A stretch of DNA of 32,289 nt from Paulinella micropora (Eukaryota > Cercozoa > Imbricatea > Euglyphida): contig BJOX01000215.1 of NCBI GenBank assembly GCA_009731375.1, positions 102,807 through 135,095 on the forward strand. Reading direction: 5' to 3'. Shown here piece by piece: positions 10,598 to 18,539 of this stretch. The stretch's first letter is position 1. The number at the start of each line of letters is the position of its first letter. The notes beneath the pieces are model-generated. The model was given only the letters and a program-made list of their open reading frames with translations. It was not told the DNA's origin and searched no databases. The translations under genes were made by a program, and so were the position numbers.

Positions 10598-11345
10598 CAA
10601 AGGGATACGACAGGTTCTTCTTCTTCTTCTTCTTCTTCTTCTTCTTCTTCTTCTTCTTCTTCTTCTTCTTGCTCTCCTTCTTGTTCTTCTTCTTGTTCTT
10701 CTTCTTGTTCTTCTTCTTGTTCTTCTTCTTGTTCTTCTTCTTGTTCTTCTTCTTGTTCTTCTTCTTGTTCTTCTTCTTGTTCTTCTTCTTGTTCTTCTTC
10801 CTGTTCTTCTTCTTGTACTTCTTCTTGTACTTCTTCTTGTACTTCTTCTTGTTCTTCTTCTTGTTCTCTTTTTTCTTCCTCTTCGTCAGTGTCTAAATCT
10901 ACAAATTCCATTTCCGCATGCTGCTGTGGTTGTTGCGGTTGCCGTTGTTGATGTTGCTAATGTTGTTGTTCTTCCTCCTCGTCTGTTTCGTCTAAATCTA
11001 CAACTTGCACCTGCTGCCGTTGTTGGCGTTGTTGTTGTTGTCCTTGTTGCTTCTGTGGTTGCTGCGGTTGTCGTTGTTGCTGCTGTGGTTGTTGCGGTTG
11101 TCGTTGTTAATGTTGCTGATGTTGTTGTTGTTGTTGTTGCTGTTGCAGCTGTTGCTCCAGACTGTGTGGTAAGTACTGGCTCTGATCCAGCTGTATGAAA
11201 AACCATCGCCGCGCTTGCAACGGAACTGGTGCCACCATGCACGGCTCTTTCAAGTAGCACAGCGGCAGGAATGTCAAAGTTGGTTTTGGCAAACTGGAGT
11301 CACAGATAGATATCAAGCGCTCGTTTCGTATGCGATTGTCTGAAA
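10591..11345 (-). pseudogene. Gln-rich and EEEQ-repeat 3' exon of the minus-strand transposase-like gene
   Basis: On the minus strand this frame encodes a conserved-looking start (LPLCYLKEPCMVAPVPLQ, RRWFFIQLD), a long Gln-rich region and then Glu/Gln repeats (EEEQ units from a 12-bp minisatellite), ending at TAA 10593-10591. A short acidic motif occurs twice (VVDLDETDEEEE and FVDLDTDEEEE), which suggests internal duplication. The frame is interrupted by TAA at 11109-11107 and TAG at 10959-10957, both one C-to-T change from a Gln codon. It is shifted by one base relative to the preceding exon, near a T5 run. Acidic, low-complexity tails of this kind give no function. It may be the decayed C-terminus of the TNP2-like protein or an unrelated exon. 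Confidence 0.45.
10619..10875. repeat. (TTC)n and 12-bp TTCTTCTTGTTC minisatellite
   Basis: A pure TTC run (10619-10670) passes into about 16 copies of a 12-bp unit with a few substitutions near the right end (TTGTAC variants). On the minus strand it encodes Glu runs and EEEQ/EEVQ repeats in the frame described above. Confidence 0.95.
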
Positions 11346-11527
11346 AAGTTGTACTCTTGCCAAGTAAACAAAACTCTGAGACAGCGCTGAATCAAGTGAT
11401 AAACGAACGTAGTATTCCACGCACGCAGCATACGGTTGCCGATTACCGACAAAATGGAATTTGTGAGTAGCATCTTCGAAAATGCTCTTCAAACTTGTCC
11501 CATCAAGAGTCAAGAAGCTGCTGCCAC
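11314..11527 (-). CDS. Exon G of the minus-strand transposase-like gene
   Basis: It starts after CTGTTTGCAG and reads GSSFLTLDGTSLKSIF..., in exact phase with the exon ending at 12360 (that exon ends with one base, this one supplies two). The frame stays open for ~70 residues (NRQPYAACVEYYVRLSLD) and stops at TGA 11315-11313. A one-base shift near 11335-11350 would lead into the Gln-rich exon. I recognise no domain in this piece; its assignment rests on the splice phase and the shared repeat with exon F. Confidence 0.55.
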
Positions 11528-11559
11528 CTGCAAACAGTTAGATAAATATCGTCGCACTA

Positions 11560-11600
<41 letters not shown>

Positions 11601-12359
11601 CACAGTTGCAATGTAAACATTGAAATTCAGTGAATACATATATTGCAGGTAATACAAAAAAGCAATATACATATTGACATTTAGTAATATTGCAGAAACG
11701 CAATATAAATACTGAAATCTCTTCAATATTGAGCATTTTTTAGCAATATAAATATATTCAGATTAAGTCAATATTGAGATTACAAAAAAGCAATATAAGT
11801 ATTGATATTTAGTCAATATTTGTATCGCAAAAAATCAATGCAAGTATTGACATTTAGTCAATATTTATACTGCAGAAAAGCAATATAAATATTGAAATCT
11901 GTGCAATATTTATATTTCTTTTTTAGCAATATAAATATTGAGATTAAGTGAATATTTATATTTCACAAAAGCAATATAAGTATTGGCATTCAGTCAATAT
12001 TTATATCGCAAACAAGCAATATTAATATTGCAACGTCTTCAATATTTATATTGCAGTGAATCAATACAAATATTGAAATTCAGTCAATATTTATATTGTA
12101 CAAAAGCAACATAAATATTGAAGTTCAGCCAATATTTATATTGCACAAAAACAATAAAAATATTAAAATTATGCAATATATATATTGCAATCAAAACAAT
12201 GTAAACATTGACATTTAGTCACTATTCGCACTGCAAAATTTGTATTTCCAAGTCCCGAGCAGTCCATACAGATATTAAAACATAGAAATATAAATATTAT
12301 CGGATCAATGTACATATGGAGAAAAGCGGGCAACAAAATCAGCAATGAGCTGTTTCCAC
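11528..12359 (-). other. Palindrome-array intron bounded by an exact 16-bp direct repeat
   Basis: On the minus strand it begins GTGGAAAC and ends AACTGTTTGCAG. The exon-intron borders at both ends lie inside the same 16 bp (plus strand CCACCTGCAAACAGTT, 12356-12371 and 11524-11539). Inside are an (AT)n run at 11562-11598 and some 600 bp of CAATATTTATATTG-type palindromes. Removing it keeps the reading frame. The layout is that of an insertion with duplicated flanks, in which AG|GT in the duplicated sequence supplies both splice sites. Confidence 0.6.
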
Positions 12360-12915
12360 CTGCAAACAGTTGTCCTCGTGCATTTGTGGTACAAGACATG
12401 TGCACTCCTTTGATATAGACTTTCCTGCACAGCAGCATCTCTTCCTTCTCAAAATGCGGCTGCGCAGACAGATGCTGCCATTTCGGAATTTTTTCCCAGC
12501 AGGATGCGACAAATCGTACCGCCTCCGCGCTTTGCTTAGGTGTCAGAAATCTTTTCATCCTGGACCAAATCATTTCGTATCCAGTCTGCGCAAAGTTTAC
12601 ATTATCTCTCCCTGCGTAGGATCGGGCGATCTTCAGGTCAGCAAAGACTCTCTTGTCTTTGATATCTTTGCTAGCTTCTCCCAGAGCCGAAAAGGACGTT
12701 ACTGCCTTTTGCTGCCAACGCTTTATGAAAGTCTTCTCTGGCTCGTTGGAGGTGTGCACTTGTTTTTTACTTTCTCCTCCTTCACGCTCTAAACCAAAAG
12801 CAGTCACGTCAGGCAGTGGGCCCCACTCAGCCATCTGTTTGATTACTTTGCATGCAAACTGATGCAGCCAGTACGTATGTTCCGTCTTGGGTATACCATG
12901 TGCAATTTCCACCAC
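12360..12915 (-). CDS. Exon F: C-terminal block of a TNP2-like (CACTA) transposase
   Basis: It starts after a TATGGTAG acceptor. The protein reads VVEIAHGIPKTEHTYWLHQF, then IKQMAEWGPLPDVTAFGLER and later GGESKKQVHTSNEPEKTFIK. This fits the C-terminal pattern of TNP2 transposases: a His-containing helix, a 'GP...FxxER' segment and a Lys-rich 'K..V....PE' segment. A helical stretch and a Cys pair follow (MLLCRKVYIKG, SCTTNARG). The exon ends at 12360 in phase 1 and joins exon G. Codons show no stop for 185 residues, so this is the best preserved part of the gene. Confidence 0.6.
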
Positions 12916-13575
12916 CTACCATAATAACCAGTGATATCATTACTGGATCAATATACCAAAGCAATATACAAAGAGAATGTCAATATTTATGTTTCAAAAT
13001 GGCAATACAAGTATTGAAATATTGTCAATCTTTATATTTCGAAACAGCAATATTAATATTAAATTTGTGCAAAAAAGCAATTTTAGCATTGAAATGTATG
13101 CAATATTAATATTGCAATAAAGCAATATTAATATTGAAATTATGCAATATCAAGATTGCAAAAAAGCAATATTAATATTGAAATTGTGCAATATTAATAT
13201 TGCAAAAAGGCAATATTAAAATTGAAATTGATGCAATATTAATATTGCCAAAAAGTAATATTAATATTGACATTGATGCAATATTGATATTGCAAAAAAG
13301 CAATATTAATATTGAAATTATGCCAATATCAATATTGCAAAAAAGCAATATTAACATTGAAATTGATGCAATATTAATAATATTATTGCCAAAAAACAAT
13401 ATTAATATTGAAATTGATGCAATATTAGTATTGCAAAAAATCAATATTAATATTGAGATTGATGCAATATTAATATTGCCAAAAGCAATATTAATATTGA
13501 AATTGATGCAATATTAGTATTGCAAAAAAGCAATATTAATATTGAAATTGATGCAATATTGATAGACCGGTCGAT

Positions 13576-13640
13576 GGAAGATCCTGTATGTACGAGAGAT
13601 TTCTTCCCAATCAACAGAGATCGTACATACATGATCTTCC
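13576..13640. other. 19-bp hairpin
   Basis: Arm 13576-13594 (GGAAGATCCTGTATGTACG) pairs with 13622-13640 (CGTACATACATGATCTTCC), with one mismatch and a 27-nt loop. It lies inside the E/F intron, immediately beside the palindrome array. Confidence 0.75.
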
Positions 13641-13667
13641 GATCCCAAATATTTGTTGAGCGCATGC

Positions 13668-13713
13668 TTTGACGCTCGTCAGTTGGGAGCATCGACAGAT
13701 GACGAGCGTCAAA
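13668..13713. other. 14-bp perfect hairpin
   Basis: Arm 13668-13681 (TTTGACGCTCGTCA) pairs perfectly with 13700-13713, loop 18 nt. It lies 27 bp from the preceding hairpin. The pair may be remnants of small foldback elements or structured intron RNA. Confidence 0.8.
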
Positions 13714-13768
13714 AGATCAATGCGAAGTTCCACAACAGAGGGTAAATTACAACGTACAAGGTAGTAAC

Positions 13769-14044
13769 CTGCTCGGTGAAGAAAAGCCCAATCTTTTCCT
13801 TAACGTCGGCCGGAAGTGTGCGCCTCATGCAGAGACGTGCCAACAGAAATATTCTTTTTTATAGTCGCAAGTCGTGTTGCCTTGATATCGTCAATGCCGT
13901 CGAAAATCGAATGGCAGTACTTGAAAAAAAAGCTCGCGTCCGCAGATTTGAATGATCCAAAGTTACCATAGGGTGACCTTGTACCCTTCATACCTCTCGG
14001 AGCCATTATACGTACAAACCTGTTGCAAACTTCGTACCTGGCGG
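13769..14044 (-). CDS. Exon E of the TNP2-like gene
   Basis: On the minus strand the frame reads RYEVCNRFVRIMAPRGMKG, then SPYGNFGSFKSADASFFF and ATRLATIKKNISVGTSLHE. This resembles the TNP2 segment with a Pro-Gly turn followed by a Lys-x-x-Asp helix. Near 13810 the frame closes, but the +1 frame carries on as LPADVKEKIGLFFTEQ up to CAG|GTTACT, so a frameshift is likely. Start and phase relative to exon D are not resolved; the two readings overlap at 14038-14044. Confidence 0.45.
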
Positions 14045-14469
14045 CTGCATCTAAACCCCAGCTCTTGATAGTCGGTCAGAGCCTGCTCGACCAACTTTGT
14101 GTCCCGGAGGTGCTTCTGCTTGGCTTCCCGGATTGCTGTTTAATATTCCTGGAAGTCTTCTCCTGCTTGCTTCTTCCGTATATGGAAACGTGGTAACGGC
14201 TTCACCTTGTGTCCTTGACTCTTCTTGTTGTTGGTTTCTGCCTGTGTTTGCTTCCAGGTCATTCGGATGAAATGCTGGAACAGGTTCCAAATAAGGTGCA
14301 TTAGGTCCAGGAAGAAATCACGTGCTACATCGAAACCAGGAACACCACTTAAAACGGCAAGGTATTTCACACCTTTGATGTGCTTTGCCTTCTGATCTTC
14401 AAGCAGGTTGGCGTTCATGGCTTCTCCGCGTCGGCCATATCGGACGTACCACTCATGGGTTTTGTAGTA
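14038..14469 (-). pseudogene. Exon D: catalytic-core-like block of the TNP2-like transposase, in-frame stop
   Basis: After a GGTAG acceptor the frame reads YYKTHEWYVRYGRRGEAMN, then KAKHIKGVKYLAVLSGVPG and FDVARDFFLDLMHLIWNLF. An Asp-x-Met-His helix after 'GVPGFDV' is characteristic of TNP2-type transposases, whose catalytic acidic residues lie in this part. The reading frame meets TAA at 14142-14140 (after GEDFQEY) but continues in protein-like sequence (TAIREAKQKHLRDTKLVEQ) up to about 14038. The stop marks decay, sequence error or recoding. The acceptor lies only ~12 bp from the palindrome array in the preceding intron. Confidence 0.55.
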
Positions 14470-14822
14470 CTACCTACCATGGGCAATATTTATATTGATA
14501 TTTGGCAATCTTTACAGCGATATTTGGCAATCTTTACATTGATATTCTGCAATATTTATATTGGTATTCTGCAATATTTATATTGGTATTCTGCAATATT
14601 TATATAGATATTTGGCAATATTTATATTGATATTTGGCAATATTTACATTGATATTTAGAAATATTTATATTGGTATTCCGCAATATTTATATTGGTATT
14701 AGGCAATATTTGTATTGGTATTAGGCAATATTTGTATTGGTATTAGGCAATATTTGTATTGATAATGAGCAATATTTACATTGACATCTGCAATAATTAT
14801 ATTGATATTTGGCAATACTTAC
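14470..14822 (-). other. Array intron between exons C and D
   Basis: It starts with the consensus donor GTAAGT (14822-14817) and ends GGTAG. Nearly all of it is short palindromic units (CAATATTTATATTG with GATATTTGG or GGTATTCTG spacers, period ~24-26 bp), a simpler variant of the 45-bp arrays. The repeats begin within a few bases of both splice sites. The phases I infer for exons C and D do not agree, so the exact acceptor is uncertain. Confidence 0.55.
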
Positions 14823-15328
14823 GTTGGTGGATCATCATGGCAAGGTTCTCCAAACCGTGGGTCAGTACGGAAGGGATGGTTTCGGAAGAAACACACGAAA
14901 ATCTGGTGTAATCCAGCGCCCTTTCCTGAGCTCCACAAATCTGAGTTTACACGAGGGACAACACCACGCACCAGTCCAGGTGGAGCCTACCATTTTTTGA
15001 TCCCTTGTCCATCTCCCATCACACCGAGAAGAATGATACGGCAGAGCGTTGTTTCGGACTGAATGTCTTGTGCCCAAAAGGGAAGGTACAAAGAGCTGAG
15101 ATCGCGGCGCATCGTCCACATGCTGGTTCTCAAGCTGGAAGGTAGCACCGGTCCCCCAATCAGCGAACCTATCATGCGCTCTTTTCTCACTGATGGTGAA
15201 CCCACGTTGAAGACAGTGTTCAACCAAACCGACCGGGCAATGCCAAATTTTCCGTGATTTAATGGCAGGCCATCGCCTCCGACCAAGATTGGAATGGAGA
15301 CGATGCAGGGTATTGAGTTCTGTTCCAT
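14823..15328 (-). pseudogene. Exon C of the TNP2-like gene, in-frame TAG
   Basis: It follows TTCGCGTAAAG| and is in phase 0 with exon B. The protein reads IPCIVSIPILVGGDGLPLN, KFGIARSVWLNTVFN, VRKERMIGSLIGGPVLPSS and IILLGVMGDGQGIKKW. The 'GDG...' and 'G.D' blocks match the part of TNP2 that carries acidic catalytic residues. After KKW there is TAG (14989-14987), but the same frame then continues protein-like (APPGLVRGVVPRV, FGEPCHDDPPT) up to GTAAGT. Alternatively the CAAAAAATG|GTAGGC site ends the exon at 14991. A truncated or decayed gene is more likely than an intact one. Confidence 0.5.
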
Positions 15329-15399
15329 CTTTACGCGAAAGCGAGAGGCGAGAACTTAACGCAACACATGCTGCCAGGGACGACGCATGTATGACCTAC
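15329..15399 (-). other. 71-nt intron between exons B and C without array
   Basis: Donor GTAGGT follows codon ACG, and the acceptor GCGTAAAG precedes ATG-GAA. Both neighbouring exons are in phase 0. It carries no palindrome repeat, so ordinary short introns coexist with the array introns in the same gene. Confidence 0.6.
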
Positions 15400-15558
15400 C
15401 GTCGCATCGTATATGTTCTGCCACGTAACTGCAGACAAGAATTCTCGGAAATAGTTCGTAATTCGACCGAATACACCTTTTCGGGCCTCAAAGGATGTTC
15501 CACTTGATAATTCACCGCAGCAATGTTTACAGGATTCAAGCTGCAGTCCCTGGAGCAC
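15400..15558 (-). CDS. Exon B of the TNP2-like gene (Cys-rich)
   Basis: After GGTGATAG| the frame reads VLQGLQLESCKHCCGELSSG, then KGVFGRITNYFREFLSAVTW and QNIYDAT|GTAGGT. The exon has 53 codons and phase 0 at both ends. The C-x2-C-C cluster followed by a hydrophobic helix is compatible with the zinc-binding part of TNP2 proteins between the N-terminal region and the core. I place it by phase with exon C; the link upstream to exon A is not resolved because of the duplicated segment. Confidence 0.5.
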
Positions 15559-15654
15559 CTATCACCCGGATGCAAAATAACATTGCGAACGGTAATTATG
15601 AATAAAAACAAAAATTGCGACGAAATATGACTATTTTCATAGTGCACAAAATCC

Positions 15655-15753
15655 ATGTAAATATTGAACACTATCAGGAGACAGTGCGAAACAGGTGACT
15701 TCTGATAGGCAGTAAGCTGAGGAAGAGATGGTTGAATGAGGTACATCAACTTA
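15655..15753. repeat. Exon-sequence direct duplication, copy 1 (99 bp)
   Basis: It matches 16173-16260 (88 bp) in the same orientation with only a few substitutions. It also carries an 11-bp insertion at 15719-15731, which on the minus strand gives CATCTCTTCCTCAG, a good pyrimidine tract plus AG. The two copies flank the palindrome array at 15765-16170. Confidence 0.9.
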
Positions 15754-15764
15754 AAAGAAAAAAG

Positions 15765-16170
15765 CAATATTAATATTGAAATGTATGCAATATTAATATT
15801 GCACCAAAGCAATATTAATATTGAAATGTATGCAATATTAATATTGCCAAAAGGCAATATTAATATTGAAATGTATGCAATATTAATATTGCAGAAAAGC
15901 AATATTAATATTGAAATTGATCAAATATTAATATTACAAAAAAACAATATTGATATTGCACAAAAAACAATATTTCTATTAACATTTATGCAATACTAAT
16001 ATTACATGACAGCAATATTAATATTGAAATCTATGCAATATTAATATTGCAAGAAAACAATATTGATATTGAAACTGATGCAATATTAATATTGCAAGAA
16101 GTCAATATAAATATTGCAATTTACTCAATATTTATATTGCAAAAAAGCAATAAAAAGATTGACATTTAGT
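15765..16170. repeat. Palindrome array in the A/B intron
   Basis: Regular CAATATTAATATTG palindromes are separated alternately by AAATGTATG-like and AAAAG-like spacers. The array starts ~11 bp from copy 1 and ends next to copy 2 of the duplicated exon segment. Confidence 0.9.
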
Positions 16171-16172
16171 CA

Positions 16173-16260
16173 ATGTAAATATTGAACACTATCAGGAGAC
16201 AGTGCGAAACAGGTGATCTCTGATAGGTAGTAAGCTGGTTGAATGAGGTTCATCAACTTA
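16173..16260. repeat. Exon-sequence direct duplication, copy 2 (88 bp)
   Basis: This is the partner of 15655-15753. On the minus strand it is continuous with exon A coding sequence (KLMNLIQPAYYLSEITCFAL), so it is probably the ancestral copy. Confidence 0.9.
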
Positions 16261-16800
16261 TACCACGTGCTGGCGTCGAAATCGGGAAGGACGAACTGAT
16301 AAAGAAAATTATAAAATACTTCCATCAGCGCGTAGGGTGCACGGTGAACTGTCGTGATCTCCACCAAAGCTACTGCTACATGCGCGATTGTGGCTTGTTT
16401 TGAATTTACAGCCCATCCTTGCACAAAAGGTCTTTTCAAGATATCAACGATTGCAGCCTTTTTCCTAGAATTCCAGGGCCTGCCTTCTTCAGAGTCACTG
16501 GAAGGAGGGGAACGTGCTTCCTCCTCTGAGTCACTACTCGAAGAAGGCGATTCAGACGAAGATGAGCTTGAACTCGAAACAGAAGCAGAAGCAGAAGAAG
16601 AAGAAGAAGAAGAAGGAAGAAGAAGAAGAAGAAGAAGAAGAAGAAGAAGAAGAAGAAGAAGAAGAGGTTCTGAATAGACTAAGTCTAGCACGCTTGGGAT
16701 GTGGACCTCTCCCTTCGTTGCCCTGCCGTCCCTGCCGCTGCATCGGCTGCAACGCACCGACAGAAACCAAATTTGTTGATATGCTTGTTCCTGGAAACAT
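16261..16800 (-). pseudogene. Exon A: Ser/acidic-rich N-terminal region of the TNP2-like protein
   Basis: Downstream of the repeat the frame reads SESPSSSSDSEEEARSPPSS, then RPWNSRKKAAIVDILKRPF, VAVALVEITTVHRAPYALM and LPDFDASTWYKLMN. TNP2 proteins typically have an acidic/Ser region followed by a helical 'L.P.....' block here. Upstream of the (TTC)n tract the likely N-terminal frame has a basic, NLS-like run (HPKRARLSLFRT followed by Ser repeats). It sits in a different frame: the tract carries an extra C (CTTCCTTC), so repeat slippage separates the two halves. The donor near 16260 is not certain. Confidence 0.45.
16588..16668. repeat. (GAA)n microsatellite inside exon A
   Basis: About 26 GAA units are interrupted once by GGA. 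On the minus strand it encodes Ser, Leu or Phe runs depending on frame. Its length decides which downstream frame is joined. Confidence 0.95.
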
Positions 16801-17656
16801 TAAAACAGATAAAAATATTGATGATGTATGTATGTGTGTGTATGTATGTATGTATGTATAAATGTTGAGAGATGTTGACGTATGTATGTATTAAAACAGA
16901 TAAAAAGAAACATTAAAACAGATAAAAATATCAATAATATATTTATATGGCAAAAAAGCAATATAGATATGAACATTTATGCAATATTTAAATTGCAAAA
17001 GAGCAAATATTAATATTACCAAAAATCAATATTAATATTGAAATGTACAATAGTAATATTGCAAAAAAGCAATATTAATATTGAAATGCATGCAATATTT
17101 TCAAAAAATTATTGTTTTGCCTGTATCAAAAGGTTCGGACGTAATGTTTTGTCCGTATCAACTAGGTTTGTATGAAAGAAAATTCAGATTCATGGATTTT
17201 GGAATCGGGCAGGAATTCCTGCTCGGTGCGCGCAATATTAATATTGCCAAAAAGCAATATTAATATTGACATGTATGCAATATTCATATTGCCAAAAAGC
17301 AATATCAATATTAAAATTATGCAATATTAATATTGCCAAAAAGCAATATTAATATTGAAATTGATGCACGATTAATATTTCCAAAAAACAATATTAATAT
17401 TAAAATTATGCAACATTAATATTGCAAAAAAGCAATATTAACATTGAAATGTATGCAATATAAATATTAGCATTTGTGCAATATTCATGTTGCAAAAGAG
17501 CAATGTCAGTATTGAAGAAGAAGAAGAAGAAGAAGAAGAAGAAGAAGAAGAGAGAGAGAGAGAGTCAAGGTTTTGGGCACACCTTAGAATAGTAGTCGTT
17601 ATATAAAGTGTGCCCAAAACCTTCCAACAATCGGTGCAGCAGGGTCACACGCCGGA

Positions 17657-17688
<32 letters not shown>

Positions 17689-17694
17689 TAGATG

Positions 17695-17763
<69 letters not shown>

Positions 17764-18134
17764 GTAGGTAGGTAGAGAGAGAATGATTGTGTGCTTCTTC
17801 TAAGAAGAAAGAAGCAGAAGAAGAAAGAAGAAAGAAGCAGAAGAAGAAAGAAGAAAGAAGAAAGAAGAAGAAGAACGAAGAAAGAAGAAAGAAGAAAAAG
17901 ATCTAAAGAAGAAGAAGAAGAAGAAGAAGAAGAACAAGAAGAGGAAGAGGAAGAAAGAAGAAAGAAGAAAGAAGAAAGAAGAAAGAAGAAAGAAGAAAGA
18001 AGAAAGAAGAAAGAAGAAAGAAGAAAGAAGAAAGAAGAGGAAGAAGAGGAAGAGGAAGAAAGAAAAAAGAAGAAGAAAGAAGAAGAAGGAAGAAGAAGAA
18101 GAAGAAGAAGAAGAAAAAAAAAAGAAGAAGATAC
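16801..18134 (-). other. Presumed intron between exons Z and A: arrays plus GAA/GA/GATA microsatellites
   Basis: It contains a (TATG)n run near 16825-16860, palindrome arrays at 16925-17095 and 17230-17515, a unique island at 17100-17228, GAA/GA runs at 17516-17565, a perfect hairpin at 17567-17623, (GA)n and (GATA)n at 17657-17765, and a long GAA/AGAAAGA tract at 17800-18130. No supported gene. The plus-strand ORF over the unique island (60 residues) has no recognisable domain. Confidence 0.5.
17567..17623. other. 16-bp perfect inverted repeat
   Basis: AAGGTTTTGGGCACAC (17567-17582) pairs exactly with 17608-17623 around a 25-nt AT-rich loop. It directly follows a GA microsatellite and precedes another. 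It could be a tiny foldback transposon or a structured RNA. Confidence 0.9.
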
Positions 18135-18247
18135 CTAGTGCTATATGATTTGAGTTTTTGGCCCTTGCATTTTTTGCAAGGGCAGAGGCTTTGCGCAGAC
18201 AATCTGGATGTTCGATCCATGAGAGACACCTTTAAGCAACTTCCCGG
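18135..18247 (-). CDS. Exon Z: N-terminal CxCxxC exon of the TNP2-like gene
   Basis: After CAGTTAG| the minus strand reads PGSCLKVSLMDRTSRLSAQS and then LCPCKKCKGQKLKSYST, ending at CTAG|GTATCT. TNP2/CACTA transposases begin with a zinc-binding CPCxxC element, so this fits as the first coding exon recovered. It is only 113 nt, its start codon is not visible, and its connection to exon A across 1.3 kb of repeats is inferred. A small stem (GCCCTTGCA/TGCAAGGGC, 18161-18183) lies over the CPCKKC codons. Confidence 0.45.
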
Positions 18248-18329
18248 CTAACTGTCTAATTTTCGGTAGTCCGGACAGCACGTGAATTTTTTGATACTCT
18301 GGACCGCACTGAGTAGTTTTTGCACCATT

Positions 18330-18530
18330 CAATATTAATAATATTGCAAAAAAAAGCAATATTAATGTTGAAATTCATGCAATAGTAATATTGCAAAAAA
18401 GCAATATAAATATTGAAATTGATGCAATATTATATTGAAAAAAATCAATATAAATATTGACAAATATTAATATTTATTTTGACAAATATCAATATTAATA
18501 TTGCACAAAATCAATATTTAACATTGTGCA
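18330..18530. repeat. Palindrome array, short
   Basis: Several CAATATTAATATTG and CAATATAAATATTG units occur with spacers like those of the other arrays. The array lies upstream of exon Z on the minus strand, consistent with another intron or with flanking repeat. Confidence 0.85.
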
Positions 18531-18539
18531 CAATGATAA

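Larger units (their letters stand above)
12916..13768 (-). other. Array-filled intron between exons E and F
   Basis: It lies between a weak donor (CAG|GTTACT at 13768) and the GGTAG acceptor at 12916. Some 600 bp (12945-13562) is a regular array: CAATATTAATATTG palindromes with alternating AAATTGATG-like and CAAAAAAG spacers, repeat period ~45 bp. The donor-side ~200 bp is unique and holds two hairpins. The minus-strand boundary at 13768 is uncertain. Confidence 0.5.

Noticed and set aside
13172-13517. ORFs with repeated NINIEID / ISILILLFCN peptides in the arrays.
   Set aside because: They come from the 45-bp repeat period being a multiple of three; they occur on both strands with no start context.
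14020-14037. An 18-nt intron between exons D and E, and a similar 15-nt one near 11335-11350.
   Set aside because: Such tiny introns are known only from special genomes, and the other introns here are 71-832 nt. Frameshifts in a decaying gene are more likely.
10957-14989. Nuclear code with UAA/UAG = Gln.
   Set aside because: The plus-strand gag-pol, over 2,800 codons with many Gln, uses only CAA/CAG, and the broken minus copy also has no in-frame UAR where it is otherwise collinear. Pseudogene decay is the simpler reading.
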